In this document: positions 25,502 to 34,249 of the stretch, in pieces
How positions within the stretch are numbered: the stretch's first letter is position 1
How the letters are laid out: each line of letters starts with the position of its first letter
Source of the DNA: a virus
Strand: one strand, 5' to 3'
Virus record (IMG/VR): IMGVR_UViG_3300034685_000230
Location: 1-64,000 of that record
DNA length: 64,000 bases
Translations under genes and position numbers: made by a program
The notes under the pieces: model-generated
The model's database searches: none
Seen by the model: the letters and a program-made list of their open reading frames with translations, nothing else
What the model was told of the DNA's origin: nothing

Positions 25502-25738
25502 ATGGATCTAAACGAGTTTATGAAGAAGTCCCTGAGTCTAGTTGACCCAGTCGACCTTGAGAGGGAGTTCAGCGACACGGAGATGAAGTACGCTTCTAAG
25601 ATCGCTAAAAAGGACATGGAGATAAGCGACTTAGACCGGAAGATAGCTAGCGTAAATAGAAGAACAAGCGACATAAAAGCAAACATTAACACGTTAAAAA
25701 GTAACTTAAAATTAATAAGCGACGCTTTAGAAGACTAA
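25502..25738 (+). CDS. Small coiled-coil prohead-region protein
   Basis: 78 residues, nearly all helix with heptad character (KKDMEISDLDRKIASVNRRT). The ATG follows GAGGTG. It is located between protease and scaffold-like gene. No family is recognised. It may be a small core or scaffold component that is degraded on maturation (inference). Confidence 0.6.
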   Translation: MDLNEFMKKSLSLVDPVDLEREFSDTEMKYASKIAKKDMEISDLDRKIASVNRRTSDIKANINTLKSNLKLISDALED

Positions 25739-25761
25739 GTTGCGAAGGTGGGAAATCAAGC

Positions 25762-26925
25762 ATGCACATAGACAAGGACCTCGTACAGAAGGCTGTCGAC
25801 GAAGCCTTTGAGAAGATCATAAAGGAAAACGAGAGTTACGACGACAGCGAGGTAATATACTCCGACGAGCCTAAGCCGGAGTTGAAAGAGATGCCCGAAG
25901 AGGATAAAGTAGAGGAAGAGGAAAACGTAGAAGACAGGGTGGAGGAAGAGGTTGAGGAAGCCATCGGTGAAAACTCAGACTTTAACTTTCTCGGCTTAGA
26001 CATCAGTATTGAGAAGACCGAGAACGGTAAGTTCAACGTTAAGATAACGAAGGCCGACAAGGAGAAAGTTGAGGTACTAGACGTGGCTGACCTTCCGAAC
26101 ATCCTCGGCTTGATAGAGGACTTCTTCAACGAGTTAGTCTTAGAAGACACAAAGAGCGGTGAGGGTGAGGAAGACGAAGCGGAGAGTGACGAGGAGATCT
26201 CCGAGTTAAACGAGGAAGACGACTCCGACGAGGACGAGCCTGTTGAGCAAGAGTTTGAAGACGAGCTAACCGAAGGCTACCGAGCTTCAGGCTACCACAC
26301 CTCGCTAGCCTCACTGCGAAGAAAATATGGGAGTAGGGTAGAGGAGATTCTAGAGCACGGGTTGCTGGCTAAGGAGTTAGCGCTGGAGATGGTTAAGGGT
26401 AACTTAGTTAAGGGCACAGTTAAGGAGCTAGTCGACACAGTCAGGGAGAAGGACGCTCTGATCGCCGCTAAGAAAACCGATCTGCGGAAGTCAAGCGTTA
26501 GGTACCTCTACGCGAAGAAGATGGAGAGTAGCCTGAAGAAAGCCAGCGCCGTGCTGGGGTCGGCGATCGTTGACTTGAGCAAGCAAGTAAACAGCAGGCG
26601 GGTGTCGCCTGAGTTGGCGCGGAAGGCTGTGAAGAGGTACAAGTCTATCATAGCCGCGATCGTCAACGCTAACAGTCCTAAGACCGTACTGGCTGCTACC
26701 GCCGCGGTGGGTAAGGTACGAAACGCTGTTTTAGCAAATGTTAACAAAAGTAAAATTAAACCCGACAGGAGTAGGAGTGTTAACACTGAGTTTAGGCCGA
26801 GAAATGTACTGAACAGGACTGGAAAGACTGCCAACTCGACTCTACTCTCCGGTAGGCGATATGACGGAATCGACGAGATGAGCGCTGAGATCCTGCGGAT
26901 TGCAGGCATCACTGGTAACAGTTAG
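25762..26925 (+). CDS. Scaffold-like protein (gp22 position)
   Basis: 387 residues. It has an acidic N-terminal part (to about 165) with a short beta unit (FNVKITKADKEKVEVLDV), then a basic, helix-rich part from 170 on (ASLRRKYGSRVEEILEHGLL, KELVDTVREKDALIAAKK). The C-terminus contains RRYDGIDEMSAEILRIAGI, similar in style to the conserved C-terminal helix of T4-like scaffold proteins that binds the capsid protein. The position directly before gp23 is that of gene 22. Assignment rests on position and composition. Confidence 0.6.
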   Translation: MHIDKDLVQKAVDEAFEKIIKENESYDDSEVIYSDEPKPELKEMPEEDKVEEEENVEDRVEEEVEEAIGENSDFNFLGLDISIEKTENGKFNVKITKADKEKVEVLDVADLPNILGLIEDFFNELVLEDTKSGEGEEDEAESDEEISELNEEDDSDEDEPVEQEFEDELTEGYRASGYHTSLASLRRKYGSRVEEILEHGLLAKELALEMVKGNLVKGTVKELVDTVREKDALIAAKKTDLRKSSVRYLYAKKMESSLKKASAVLGSAIVDLSKQVNSRRVSPELARKAVKRYKSIIAAIVNANSPKTVLAATAAVGKVRNAVLANVNKSKIKPDRSRSVNTEFRPRNVLNRTGKTANSTLLSGRRYDGIDEMSAEILRIAGITGNS

Positions 26926-26975
26926 CTTACCAACATTTTAAACTAAACTACATAAACAAGGAGTGTAACGCAACT

Positions 26976-29900
26976 ATGGACAGAAAAGACTACACGGCTC
27001 TCCTGTCAGAGAGAGTCTGGCCCAGGGTTGAGAGACAGCTTTTGGGTGGAATCGCTGACAGGGGGCTTCAGAGAAACTTGAAAACTGTTCTCGCTAACAC
27101 GAGAAACGCGCTTTTGGCTGACACGTCAATGCAGAACATGGTATACCTCAGTGTGGGGTCATTTTAGCGAGAGCTAAAATAGCAAATCGGGTGAATTGCT
27201 GGGACTCTTTAGAGCCTCTAGTGCTACAGCGTAGTCGGTAACGACAAGCGCGAAAGCTCTAAAAAACTTAGAGGATTAGGGAATCAGCAGCCGAGCAGCC
27301 AGTACACTGGTTGAAGGTCCAGAGACTACCGGAGAGATGCTCTTAGTTCTTAAGAGCGAGTTCTCTTAATAACCGGCTAGAGCGCCCGACCCTTAGTTAT
27401 AAAGCTAAGGTGAAGATATAGTCCATCCCACAGCGAAAGCTGCGGACAAGATGCCCGAAAATTGTACTACCGTTAGTTAGACGTCTCAACGTAGGGACCG
27501 CTGTAGGGTAACCTACAGTTGCAAATTCGGTGAATTGCTGGGAGCCTTTAGAGCCCTCGGTGCTACAGCGTAGCTGGCAACGGCAGGCGCGAACGCTCTA
27601 AAAAACCGTAGGGATTAGGTAATCAGCAGCCAAGCTCCCGAAAGCGCAAGATAGTAGGGAGAAGGTTCAGAGACTAGAGGTTGAGCCAGCGCAGGCAATA
27701 ACACCTCCTCGAGCGCCGAATAACTAAAGCAGTATAGCTTTAGTTAATGATATAGTCCACTCTAGGGTGAAAGCCTTAGGTAGAGTGCTTTCCAAAACTG
27801 ATTGCGAATCAGATTATCTCGGTTCAGCCGCTCAACGGACCAACGGGTTATTAATCTAGCTCGTTTAAAATCGGGTGAATTGCTGGGAGTTCCTAAAGCT
27901 CTTAGTACTACAGAGTAGCCGGAAACGGCAAGCTCGAAAGTTTGAAAAACTAAGAGATGCAACAATGGATAACCAGCAGCCAAGCTCCTGAAGGTACATT
28001 AAGAGTATGGAGAAGGTTCAGAGACTAGAGGTTGAGCTAGTACAAGCAATAACACCTCCTAGAGCGCCCGACAAGTATTGAGTACCTTGACAATTAAATA
28101 ATACTATAGATTATATAATAATTAATATAAAAAATATTAATATATTATGGGACAGGTGCTGATCACACTTGATAAATTTAACCCTCATTTATCTTACCAT
28201 AATATATTCAATAAAAAGAGGGTTAATTATGATTCAATGTCCAATATGTAAAAAATATTTTAAGCATATTAATAACATGCATTTAAAAAAACATAATTTA
28301 ACTACTGAACAATTTAAATCATTATATCCTAATTATAATACATGTTCTAAAGAATTTAGTGAAAAACGATCGGCTGCTAATAAAATACAAATGTTAAAAA
28401 TTCATAAAAAAAATCCAAAAGAAAGATATGTTAATGTTGGTATTGGTCGAAAAAAAGCTTGGGATAATTGTTCAGAAGAAAGACGAAAAGAGATAGGGTT
28501 AAAAGCTACTGAATGTTGGAGAAAATATGATTTAAATGAAGAAAATAAACGAAAAAAATATAAAAAAGTTTCTAAATCTCTTAAAAAATATTATAAAAAT
28601 TTAGATCCAAAAGAAAAAGAAAAAATATTGAAAAATAGTTTATTTAAAATTAGAAAACATGGTGGAGCTAAAATAGAAACTAATATTAACGGAAAAATAA
28701 TTAAATTTCGATCAATACCAGAAATTTGGATAGCAGAGTTTTTAGAACAAAGTGGTTTTAGTTGGGAATATGAAACTTTAAAAATTGATTATTTAGACAA
28801 AAATAATAATATGCATATATATATTCCTGATTTTTATATAAAAGATTATAATTTAGTTTTAGAATTTAAAGGTAAAAATTTTCTTGAAGAAGATATTGAA
28901 ATATATAAAAAATACTATACAGAAAAAGCCGGATTTAATTATATTTTATTAATGTATCAAGAAAAATATTTATTATTAAAAGAATTAAAAAAGATTTTTA
29001 ATCTATAGTATTATTTAATTATTAGGTACTCAATACTTGAAGATATAGTCCGTTCCGTAGTGAAAGCTACGGAGTAAAACGTGGATTCGGTTCCTTGACG
29101 CATTTGTTGAACACATTAATCCAGCTACTGGCAACGTAAACATCTACCCCTGGTCTCAGGGTGACAGCACGTACTCTACACCGCAGAATGATTTAACGGT
29201 TGAAATTTCAGCTGATGGTACTGACACAAACTATACTGGAGTACTAAAAGACAGCGATAATAATATACTGGTACCGTCGGAGGGAACGCTCTTTGTGGAG
29301 ATTGAAAGTTCCTCCGGTACGTGGACGAAGATAGCCGAGGCTGACAGGAGTGGAGTGCTTCACTCTCTGAGTTCCGCCTATAAAGTTATAGGTGTCGTTG
29401 ACCCTAAAACACAAGAGTTTGTCGTTAACGTTACAGACTCAGCCGGCACCGTAGTCGGAAAAGCGCTTCGCTTTGCCTTTAAGGAAGACATTCAGAAGAA
29501 CATCCCGTTCGGCGACGGTAAGACCTACAACACGATGCGGTTTGAGATCACCAAGATCGCCGTCGAGGCTAAGACCCGTAAGCTGGGTGCCACGTACAGC
29601 TTCGAGCTCATGGAAGACTACAAGAACGAGTTCGGTGAGAACTTCGAGGACAAGATGGTCGACTACCTAACCACGACTATTCTGACGGAGGTCGACAGTG
29701 AGGTAATCGACACGCTGTTCAGTAAGGCTACCGTAAGCGGTTCTTGGGACGCCACGATGCCGATGACGTGGACTCGCGGTATCAACCAGTGGTACGAGAC
29801 GGTGCTGCCGAAGATAAACAAGCTGAGCAACTACATCTACCAGGCAACCCACGTCTCCGGAGCAACGTTCCTGGTCTGCAGCCCCGTTACGGCTACCATC

Positions 29901-30218
29901 TTCCAGAGCCTGATGCAGTTCAGCGGTAACGGTACGCCGACCGACCAGATGAACGTCGGTACCGTCAACATCGGTACGCTCAGCGGCGTGTACAAGGTGT
30001 TTACGTCGCCGCTCTGCCCCGACAACAAGGTTCTGCTTGGGTTTAAGGGAAGCAAGCCTGAGGACACCGGAGCGGTGTACGCTCCGTACGTTCCGGTACA
30101 GCTCCACCCAATCTACTACTCCGAAGGCATGCCCTCGGTCATGGCCAGGACCCGTTACTGGCTGGGTGTACTGCGGCCCGACTACTACGGGGTACTCAAC
30201 ATCAACGGCACCATTTAG
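26976..30218 (+). CDS. 23: Major capsid protein (gp23-like), four exons split by three group I introns
   Basis: Proposed exons are 26976-27148, 27454-27486, 27788-27848 and 29082-30218, giving 467 residues in one frame. The joined sequence across the junctions reads VYL-PKIVLPLVRR-LFPKLIANQ..SVQPLNGPTG-WIRF, the conserved gp23 block (VRRxxPxLIAxxxxxVQPMTGPTG). This strongly supports the splice sites. Each 5' exon ends in U, with an intron guide able to form the U-G pair; each intron ends in G. Exon 4 holds the rest of the HK97-type capsid fold, including FGDGKTYNTMRFEITKIAV and VEAKTRKLGATYSFELMEDY. Without splicing, translation would stop at 27166. T4 gp23 is 521 residues. A terminator follows at 30254. 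Confidence 0.88.
27149..27453 (+). ncRNA. Group I intron 1 in the capsid gene
   Basis: 305 bases, without an ORF. P1 pairs exon ACCU/C with GGGGU, with the U-G pair at the splice site. P2 is the hairpin ATTTTAGC-GAGA-GCTAAAAT. P3 is TCGGGTG with CGCCCGA. The core has GAATTGCTGGGA, AATCAGCAGC, GGTCCAGAGACTA and AAGATATAGTCC (P/Q/R/S elements, P7 GACTA-TAGTC). This matches the group IA introns of T4 td, nrdB and sunY in general form. Confidence 0.85.
27487..27787 (+). ncRNA. Group I intron 2 in the capsid gene
   Basis: 301 bases, without an ORF. P1 pairs exon GUCU/C with GGGAC. P2 is CTGTAGG-GTAA-CCTACAG. P3 is TTCGGTG with CGCCGAA, a compensated change relative to intron 1. The core is GAATTGCTGGGAG, AATCAGCAGCC, GGTTCAGAGACTAG and TGATATAGTCC. 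Closely related to introns 1 and 3, so probably spread by duplication within this gene. Confidence 0.85.
27849..29081 (+). ncRNA. Group I intron 3 in the capsid gene, carrying a homing endonuclease ORF
   Basis: 1233 bases. P1 pairs exon AACGGGU/U with AGCTCGTT. P10 pairs AATCTA of the intron with TGGATT of exon 4 (six pairs, one G-U). P2 is missing. The core is GAATTGCTGGGAG, AACCAGCAGCC, GGTTCAGAGACTAG, and after the ORF AAGATATAGTCC. The ORF (28229-29008) is inserted between R and S, flanked by AT-rich sequence. The DNA around the ORF is much more AT-rich than the exons. Confidence 0.85.
28229..29008 (+). CDS. Intron-encoded homing endonuclease, PD-(D/E)XK type
   Basis: 259 residues from the ATG at 28229, 7 bases after AAGAGGG (an upstream in-frame start at 28169 has no ribosome site). 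The N-terminus is a zinc finger (MIQCPICKKYF...HLKKH). The middle is a Lys/Arg-rich NUMOD-like stretch suited to DNA binding. The C-terminus has a nuclease core: FRSIPEIWIAEFLEQ, WEYETLKIDYL, then IYIPDFYIKDYNLVLEFKGK, supplying Glu, PD and E-x-K. It would cut intronless gp23 alleles and promote intron spread. Codon use is extremely AT-rich compared with the surrounding capsid gene, indicating recent foreign origin. Confidence 0.8.
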   Translation: MIQCPICKKYFKHINNMHLKKHNLTTEQFKSLYPNYNTCSKEFSEKRSAANKIQMLKIHKKNPKERYVNVGIGRKKAWDNCSEERRKEIGLKATECWRKYDLNEENKRKKYKKVSKSLKKYYKNLDPKEKEKILKNSLFKIRKHGGAKIETNINGKIIKFRSIPEIWIAEFLEQSGFSWEYETLKIDYLDKNNNMHIYIPDFYIKDYNLVLEFKGKNFLEEDIEIYKKYYTEKAGFNYILLMYQEKYLLLKELKKIFNL

Positions 30219-30253
30219 TAAGATTAGTAAGTAGTAAGTAAGCAACACTAGAA

Positions 30254-30290
30254 AGAGGGGGAGACTACGTAGTCTTCCTCTCTTTTTTTA
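30254..30290 (+). terminator. Terminator after the capsid gene
   Basis: A 15-bp stem (30254-30268 with 30269-30283, two G-T pairs) followed by T7. It lies 36 bases after the gp23 stop. It probably limits read-through into the accessory gene at 30366. Confidence 0.85.
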
Positions 30291-30365
30291 TGCACTAGTG
30301 TAAAAGATAAATTAAACATATAGATTAACTAATCATAATTCGTAGTGCTGGAAGGGATATGCAGC

Positions 30366-31415
30366 GTGAGAGATACTCAGTCTGGTTTAAACCTTATAAA
30401 CTACATTCTTGCCGCTACGGCTAAGACTGAGTCAGGAGATATCTTAGACAAGCATAGGATTAAGCATACTCCGTTAACTAAGGATGAGTTGACGGAGTTG
30501 TTAAGAACTGACTACTCATCCGCTTATAAAAAGTTTTTAGAAAATAAAATTATGTTTCGCGGCGTTAACGACAGTACAAGGTACTTTATCGGACGGTACG
30601 GCTTACTAAAACCTGGGCTTAGAGTTTCGCAGTACGCGCGGTACAACTTGTATACTAGGCTGTTCTCAGACATCCTGCCGTCGTGGAAAGGTTACCCGCC
30701 GAGAAACCGGTCGTTTATATGCTCAACCAGCACTAGCTACGCAGCGCAGTTCGCGTCTAGTGAGTCTGGTGGACCACCGACAATGGCTAACGTATACGCT
30801 GTTCTACCAAAAAACGGAGCGGTTATCGGAGTGTGTCCAGATGTAGACCTTTGGTGGTCGTTTGAAACTTTAGTAAAAAAAGGTTTAGGCTTAGAAGACT
30901 TTCAACACCTGTTACTGGGTGTTATTGAGTTTATCGGCATGCAGTTAGATGAAGTTACTTCTGCTAAGACGGGGGTAAAGAGTACCGAGTTTTCTAAGAT
31001 ATGGCTAGACCTAGACAAAGCCGCTAAGTACGAAAGCGCCGCTAGTATAGTTGCGGTGTTTAACACTTTGTCTGAAAAGCTTAAAATATACATTGACGAT
31101 GTTCTTAAAGAGACTAAGAGAAAGTATCCGATTAAGAATGTATACAGCTTTGAGACATACACGGCTAATATTGCCGAGGAGATGCTAGAGGAGATGAAAA
31201 GACGCGGTACTACCGACATTCTTGAAATTTTAGACGATATTTTTAACCCTAAGACAAACGGCATTAAGAAAGTAACTATAGAGCAGTACGGCGAGCGGTC
31301 GCATATAACTACTAAAACCGACACCAAACACAGCGGAAAGGAAGTCTGGACTGACTCCGAGTGTCTGTTTATAAACAAGCGACACTTAAAGTTGTTAAAA
31401 CAAATAGACTTATAA
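30366..31415 (+). CDS. ADP-ribosyltransferase-like protein
   Basis: 349 residues from the GTG at 30366, 9 bases after GGAAGGGA. Features of the ART fold are present in order: KIMFRGVNDS (candidate NAD-binding Arg, about 68), SFICSTSTSYAAQFA (the STS motif), and near the C-terminus GKEVWTDSECLFI (candidate catalytic Glu). A segment LFSDILPSWKGYPPRNRSF precedes the STS motif, a signature I associate with a family common in large phages. T4 uses Alt and ModA/ModB to modify host RNA polymerase and ribosomal proteins. A similar host-takeover role or virion-delivered enzyme is likely. It forms a pair with the next gene. Confidence 0.55.
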   Translation: MRDTQSGLNLINYILAATAKTESGDILDKHRIKHTPLTKDELTELLRTDYSSAYKKFLENKIMFRGVNDSTRYFIGRYGLLKPGLRVSQYARYNLYTRLFSDILPSWKGYPPRNRSFICSTSTSYAAQFASSESGGPPTMANVYAVLPKNGAVIGVCPDVDLWWSFETLVKKGLGLEDFQHLLLGVIEFIGMQLDEVTSAKTGVKSTEFSKIWLDLDKAAKYESAASIVAVFNTLSEKLKIYIDDVLKETKRKYPIKNVYSFETYTANIAEEMLEEMKRRGTTDILEILDDIFNPKTNGIKKVTIEQYGERSHITTKTDTKHSGKEVWTDSECLFINKRHLKLLKQIDL

Positions 31416-31430
31416 GGTGTGTATACTACG

Positions 31431-32933
31431 ATGGACGGTAAAAACGTATTAGGCAACATTAACATATTACTAGCAAAACTTAAGCCCTCGCAGTACCGAA
31501 AGTACTGGAAGATATGGAACGAGCGCTTTAGGGCTAGGTACAGTGATGTTTTCGATAACAAGTACCGGATATACTTAGACTACCCGGAAGACGCCGGTGA
31601 GTCAATAACTGACGCCAAGTCTGCCAAAAACATAAAGCGTATTAACATAATACTACACGACTGTCCGTACACGAAAGACTATGTAGTAAGGGGTGCAAGC
31701 GACTACCTCGAGGGCTACGCTTACAAGAGTAACGGTTTAGAAAAAGTTAAGATCGGCAAGCTCTTAAGTAAAGCGCTAGACTACTTTAAGAAAGAAAATA
31801 TACCGCCGGAGCTGTATGATTTCGACGAAGCACTTCGCGTGTTTAACACTAGGGCTAGCCTTAAGCAGTTGAGTAAACCGAAGCTAGTCTGTATATCAAG
31901 ACACCCCTACGACATTGCCGGGATGAGTACCGACCGACGGTGGAAGTCTTGCATGCGCTTAGAGGACAAGGAGAAGTTTACCGCCGCCGGGCAGTACAGC
32001 GAGTACATTGAGAGTGATATTCGGGAGGGCACTCTTGTTGCCTACTTAATATACGCCGACGACAGAAACATCAACGACCCACTAGCAAGAATCCTCATCA
32101 AGCCGTACATCAACGTCAACGACTCTTCAGACATTCTGCTCGTACCGGAGCCGACTATCTACTCGGACGACTCACTGAACCCGGCCTCGTACCGTAAGTT
32201 TAGGGAAGTAGTAAACAACTGGCTCGAGTCATTCCAGGGAGAAAAGACCGGTACCTACATGTTTAACCCAGAGTTGTACCGCGACAAGAGTCCGGAAGCT
32301 GTGACTAAGGTAGGTAAGGATAAGGTAAAGAGAATAGAGGACAACATTACAGTCGACGGTAACAGCTGGATCTCGTCAGTACGTGATATAGCGTCAATGT
32401 TCCCCTGGCTAGCGGAGGGAAAGTTTGAAAACCTACTAGTATACGTTGACAAGCACGAGCCTGACCGACTAGTCATAAGGCGCGGTACTTGGAAGAGCGG
32501 GGTTGTAGTCGACGCCGTTTTAGAAAAGGACGTCGTTGTCGAGGGTGGGATACTGTACAGCTGCGTCTTTCGTGGAGTCTTCAAGGACGGTGTGTTCTAC
32601 ATGGGATCATTCTACGGTACGTTTGAGAACGGAATCTGGCTAGACGGCGTTTTTAGCAACAGCGCGGTGTGGAGGGACGGAGTTTGGTACAGAGGGTACT
32701 TTGACGGGCGTCTAAGGAACGGTGCGGTTGACATCTTTCCAAAGACACTACTCAACCCCAACATCGTAAAGGAAATTATCTCTAACTGCAAGAGTGAGGA
32801 AGAGTTCGAGTCTAAGTACAAAAAGCGCGAGATAGAGTTCTTTAAAACAAGGGAAAACGTTGAGAGACACCTGAGGATCCTTAAGGCTTACGAGAGTAAA
32901 GTGAAAAAAGCGGTAAAAGACTACTGGCGTTAA
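31431..32933 (+). CDS. Large accessory protein with C-terminal MORN-like repeats
   Basis: 500 residues, start ATG 31431 after AAGGTG. The middle has KLVCISRHPYDIAGMSTDRR plus WKSCM (about 155-180), a signature of a phage family often next to the ART-like protein. The C-terminal 110 residues carry short repeats of the type 'F.nGvwldGvF', for instance YGTFENGIWLDGVF and AVWRDGVWYRGYFDG, a MORN/beta-solenoid pattern. Such repeats bind membranes or proteins. No enzymatic motif is certain. It begins 15 bases after the ART-like stop, so the two are co-expressed and may act together. Confidence 0.5.
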   Translation: MDGKNVLGNINILLAKLKPSQYRKYWKIWNERFRARYSDVFDNKYRIYLDYPEDAGESITDAKSAKNIKRINIILHDCPYTKDYVVRGASDYLEGYAYKSNGLEKVKIGKLLSKALDYFKKENIPPELYDFDEALRVFNTRASLKQLSKPKLVCISRHPYDIAGMSTDRRWKSCMRLEDKEKFTAAGQYSEYIESDIREGTLVAYLIYADDRNINDPLARILIKPYINVNDSSDILLVPEPTIYSDDSLNPASYRKFREVVNNWLESFQGEKTGTYMFNPELYRDKSPEAVTKVGKDKVKRIEDNITVDGNSWISSVRDIASMFPWLAEGKFENLLVYVDKHEPDRLVIRRGTWKSGVVVDAVLEKDVVVEGGILYSCVFRGVFKDGVFYMGSFYGTFENGIWLDGVFSNSAVWRDGVWYRGYFDGRLRNGAVDIFPKTLLNPNIVKEIISNCKSEEEFESKYKKREIEFFKTRENVERHLRILKAYESKVKKAVKDYWR

Positions 32934-32947
32934 GAGCTAAGCTTTGC

Positions 32948-32964
32948 AATTTCAAAATTAAAAT
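32948..32964 (+). promoter_or_regulatory. Candidate late-promoter box
   Basis: AATTTCAAAATTAAAAT, one of the AATTCTAAAATTAA-like boxes, 31 bases before the ATG at 32996. It would give the small protein and NHL propeller genes their own late transcript. Confidence 0.3.
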
Positions 32965-32995
32965 AAGACTAGAAAATAAAAAGGGGAATGCTCGC

Positions 32996-33226
32996 ATGGT
33001 TAGCGTTAAGTTAGACGACGCGCTGTATCTAAAACCTAACCTTACCTTAAAGTTAGACGGTAAGTTTATAATCATATTTAATGACGGAGTAGAGGTTAAG
33101 AGGGAAGAGTACGCCGACGCGACTGCAGCGACGAATAAGTTTAACGGCATTATTACGGCTATAAATACTGCGGTGTCACCGACTACATCAAACATGTTGT
33201 TTTTGGACTTAGACACTCTGCTATAA
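32996..33226 (+). CDS. Small hypothetical protein before the NHL propeller
   Basis: 76 residues, beta-rich N-terminus (LTLKLDGKFIIIFNDG) and a C-terminal helix. The ATG follows AAGGGG. No family is recognised. It is placed with late virion-type genes behind a candidate late-promoter box, so a small decoration or fibre-associated protein is plausible. Confidence 0.6.
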   Translation: MVSVKLDDALYLKPNLTLKLDGKFIIIFNDGVEVKREEYADATAATNKFNGIITAINTAVSPTTSNMLFLDLDTLL

Positions 33227-33271
33227 ATTTCATGATAGACTTAATATATTACAAAAAGGTGGTATAAAGAC

Positions 33272-34183
33272 ATGTTTCAACCAGTTAACTTAGCGATAGA
33301 CAGTAGCGGTAGACTCTTTGTCACCGACTTCGGTGACAACACGGTCAAGGTGTTTGACAATCCAAGTGACCTAGAGACACCCAGTATCGTGCTGACAGGG
33401 TTTAACTTCAACGAGAAGACCTTCTCTTTTCCAGACGTTGTCATAAAACCTAAAGTAACAGAAGAGATAGAAGGAGAGCCAGTAGTTACACAGCCTGAAA
33501 CTCTGTTTGTTTCAGACCCGTTTAACCACGCTGTCAAGGTGTACAGCATCGGTGAAGACGGTCTAGAGTTGGTAGCTACCCTGGGTGGCTTCGGTTCGGG
33601 AGACGCACAGTTTAGCCAGCCGGGAGGGCTAGCCCTCAACGAGGACGGAACGGAGCTACATGTTGTCGACACGATGAACCACAGGATCTCGGTGTGGTCA
33701 GCCGAAACGCCCTTTGCATACATTGCAAGCTACGGTGGCCCGGGTCACGGTGACGATAGCGGGTTGTACTACCCGACGGACATACTACACGCTGGTGCCG
33801 GGGTTATGTACGTTGCCGACTGCGGGCACAACAGGGTAGTCAGCTTTAAGAACGACGGGACCGCGTCGATTCCCTACGTAGTCAAGAAGTTAGACGAGTA
33901 CGTTGGGCACAGCTTGAGCCCAAGCGGAGTCTTGACTCTAACTACAAACACGTTTCCGGTAATCAGCTTGGTAGCTCACGGGACTAGTTTTTACCTGTCA
34001 GACCTATACGTTTCAAACATAGTTGAATTCGACAGTACTTGGGCACAAGACGGTACAGTTTTTCTTTCATACGGTGACGGTACTGAAAAAGTTAAGTTTC
34101 CGAAGGGTATGCACGTAAGCGACGACACGCTGTATGTAGCGGATACGGCTTCAAGCGAAGTCGAAGCAATCTCACTAGTTTAG
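33272..34183 (+). CDS. NHL-repeat beta-propeller protein
   Basis: 303 residues, ATG after AAGGTGG. At least five NHL-type blades are visible: NLAIDSSGRLFVTDFGDNTVKVF, then TLFVSDPFNHAVKVY, FSQPGGLALNEDG with LHVVDTMNHRISVW, YYPTDILHAGAG with MYVADCGHNRVVSF, and FPKGMHVSDD with LYVADTASSEVEA. This suggests a six-bladed propeller that binds protein or glycan. It is the last gene of the plus-strand late operon and lacks a signal peptide, so a virion surface or fibre-tip role is likely (inference). Confidence 0.75.
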   Translation: MFQPVNLAIDSSGRLFVTDFGDNTVKVFDNPSDLETPSIVLTGFNFNEKTFSFPDVVIKPKVTEEIEGEPVVTQPETLFVSDPFNHAVKVYSIGEDGLELVATLGGFGSGDAQFSQPGGLALNEDGTELHVVDTMNHRISVWSAETPFAYIASYGGPGHGDDSGLYYPTDILHAGAGVMYVADCGHNRVVSFKNDGTASIPYVVKKLDEYVGHSLSPSGVLTLTTNTFPVISLVAHGTSFYLSDLYVSNIVEFDSTWAQDGTVFLSYGDGTEKVKFPKGMHVSDDTLYVADTASSEVEAISLV

Positions 34184-34206
34184 CTTATTTTTATAAATAC
34201 ATAAGG

Positions 34207-34236
34207 GGAGAGGATTAAATCCTCTCCTTTTTTTTT
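34207..34236. terminator. Terminator between convergent operons
   Basis: GGAGAGGATT and AATCCTCTCC form a perfect stem around a single A (34207-34227), followed by nine T. It lies between the NHL gene (plus) and the gene ending at 34250 (minus). The minus strand has a shorter, imperfect T tract. Confidence 0.85.
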
Positions 34237-34249
34237 ATGCTAACATACC

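Noticed and set aside
27762-28170. Possible small proteins inside introns 1-3 outside the endonuclease ORF
   Set aside because: Sequence is explained by group I core elements; frames are short and start sites absent.
29667-30248. Minus-strand open frame of 193 residues over the capsid gene
   Set aside because: Lies wholly inside the best conserved capsid exon, with no start site or protein-like pattern.
34186-34200. TATAAATA (T4 late promoter core) after the NHL gene
   Set aside because: It points into a terminator between convergent genes; other TATAAATA hits are in AT-rich tracts without consistent gene spacing, except the repeat at 63688.
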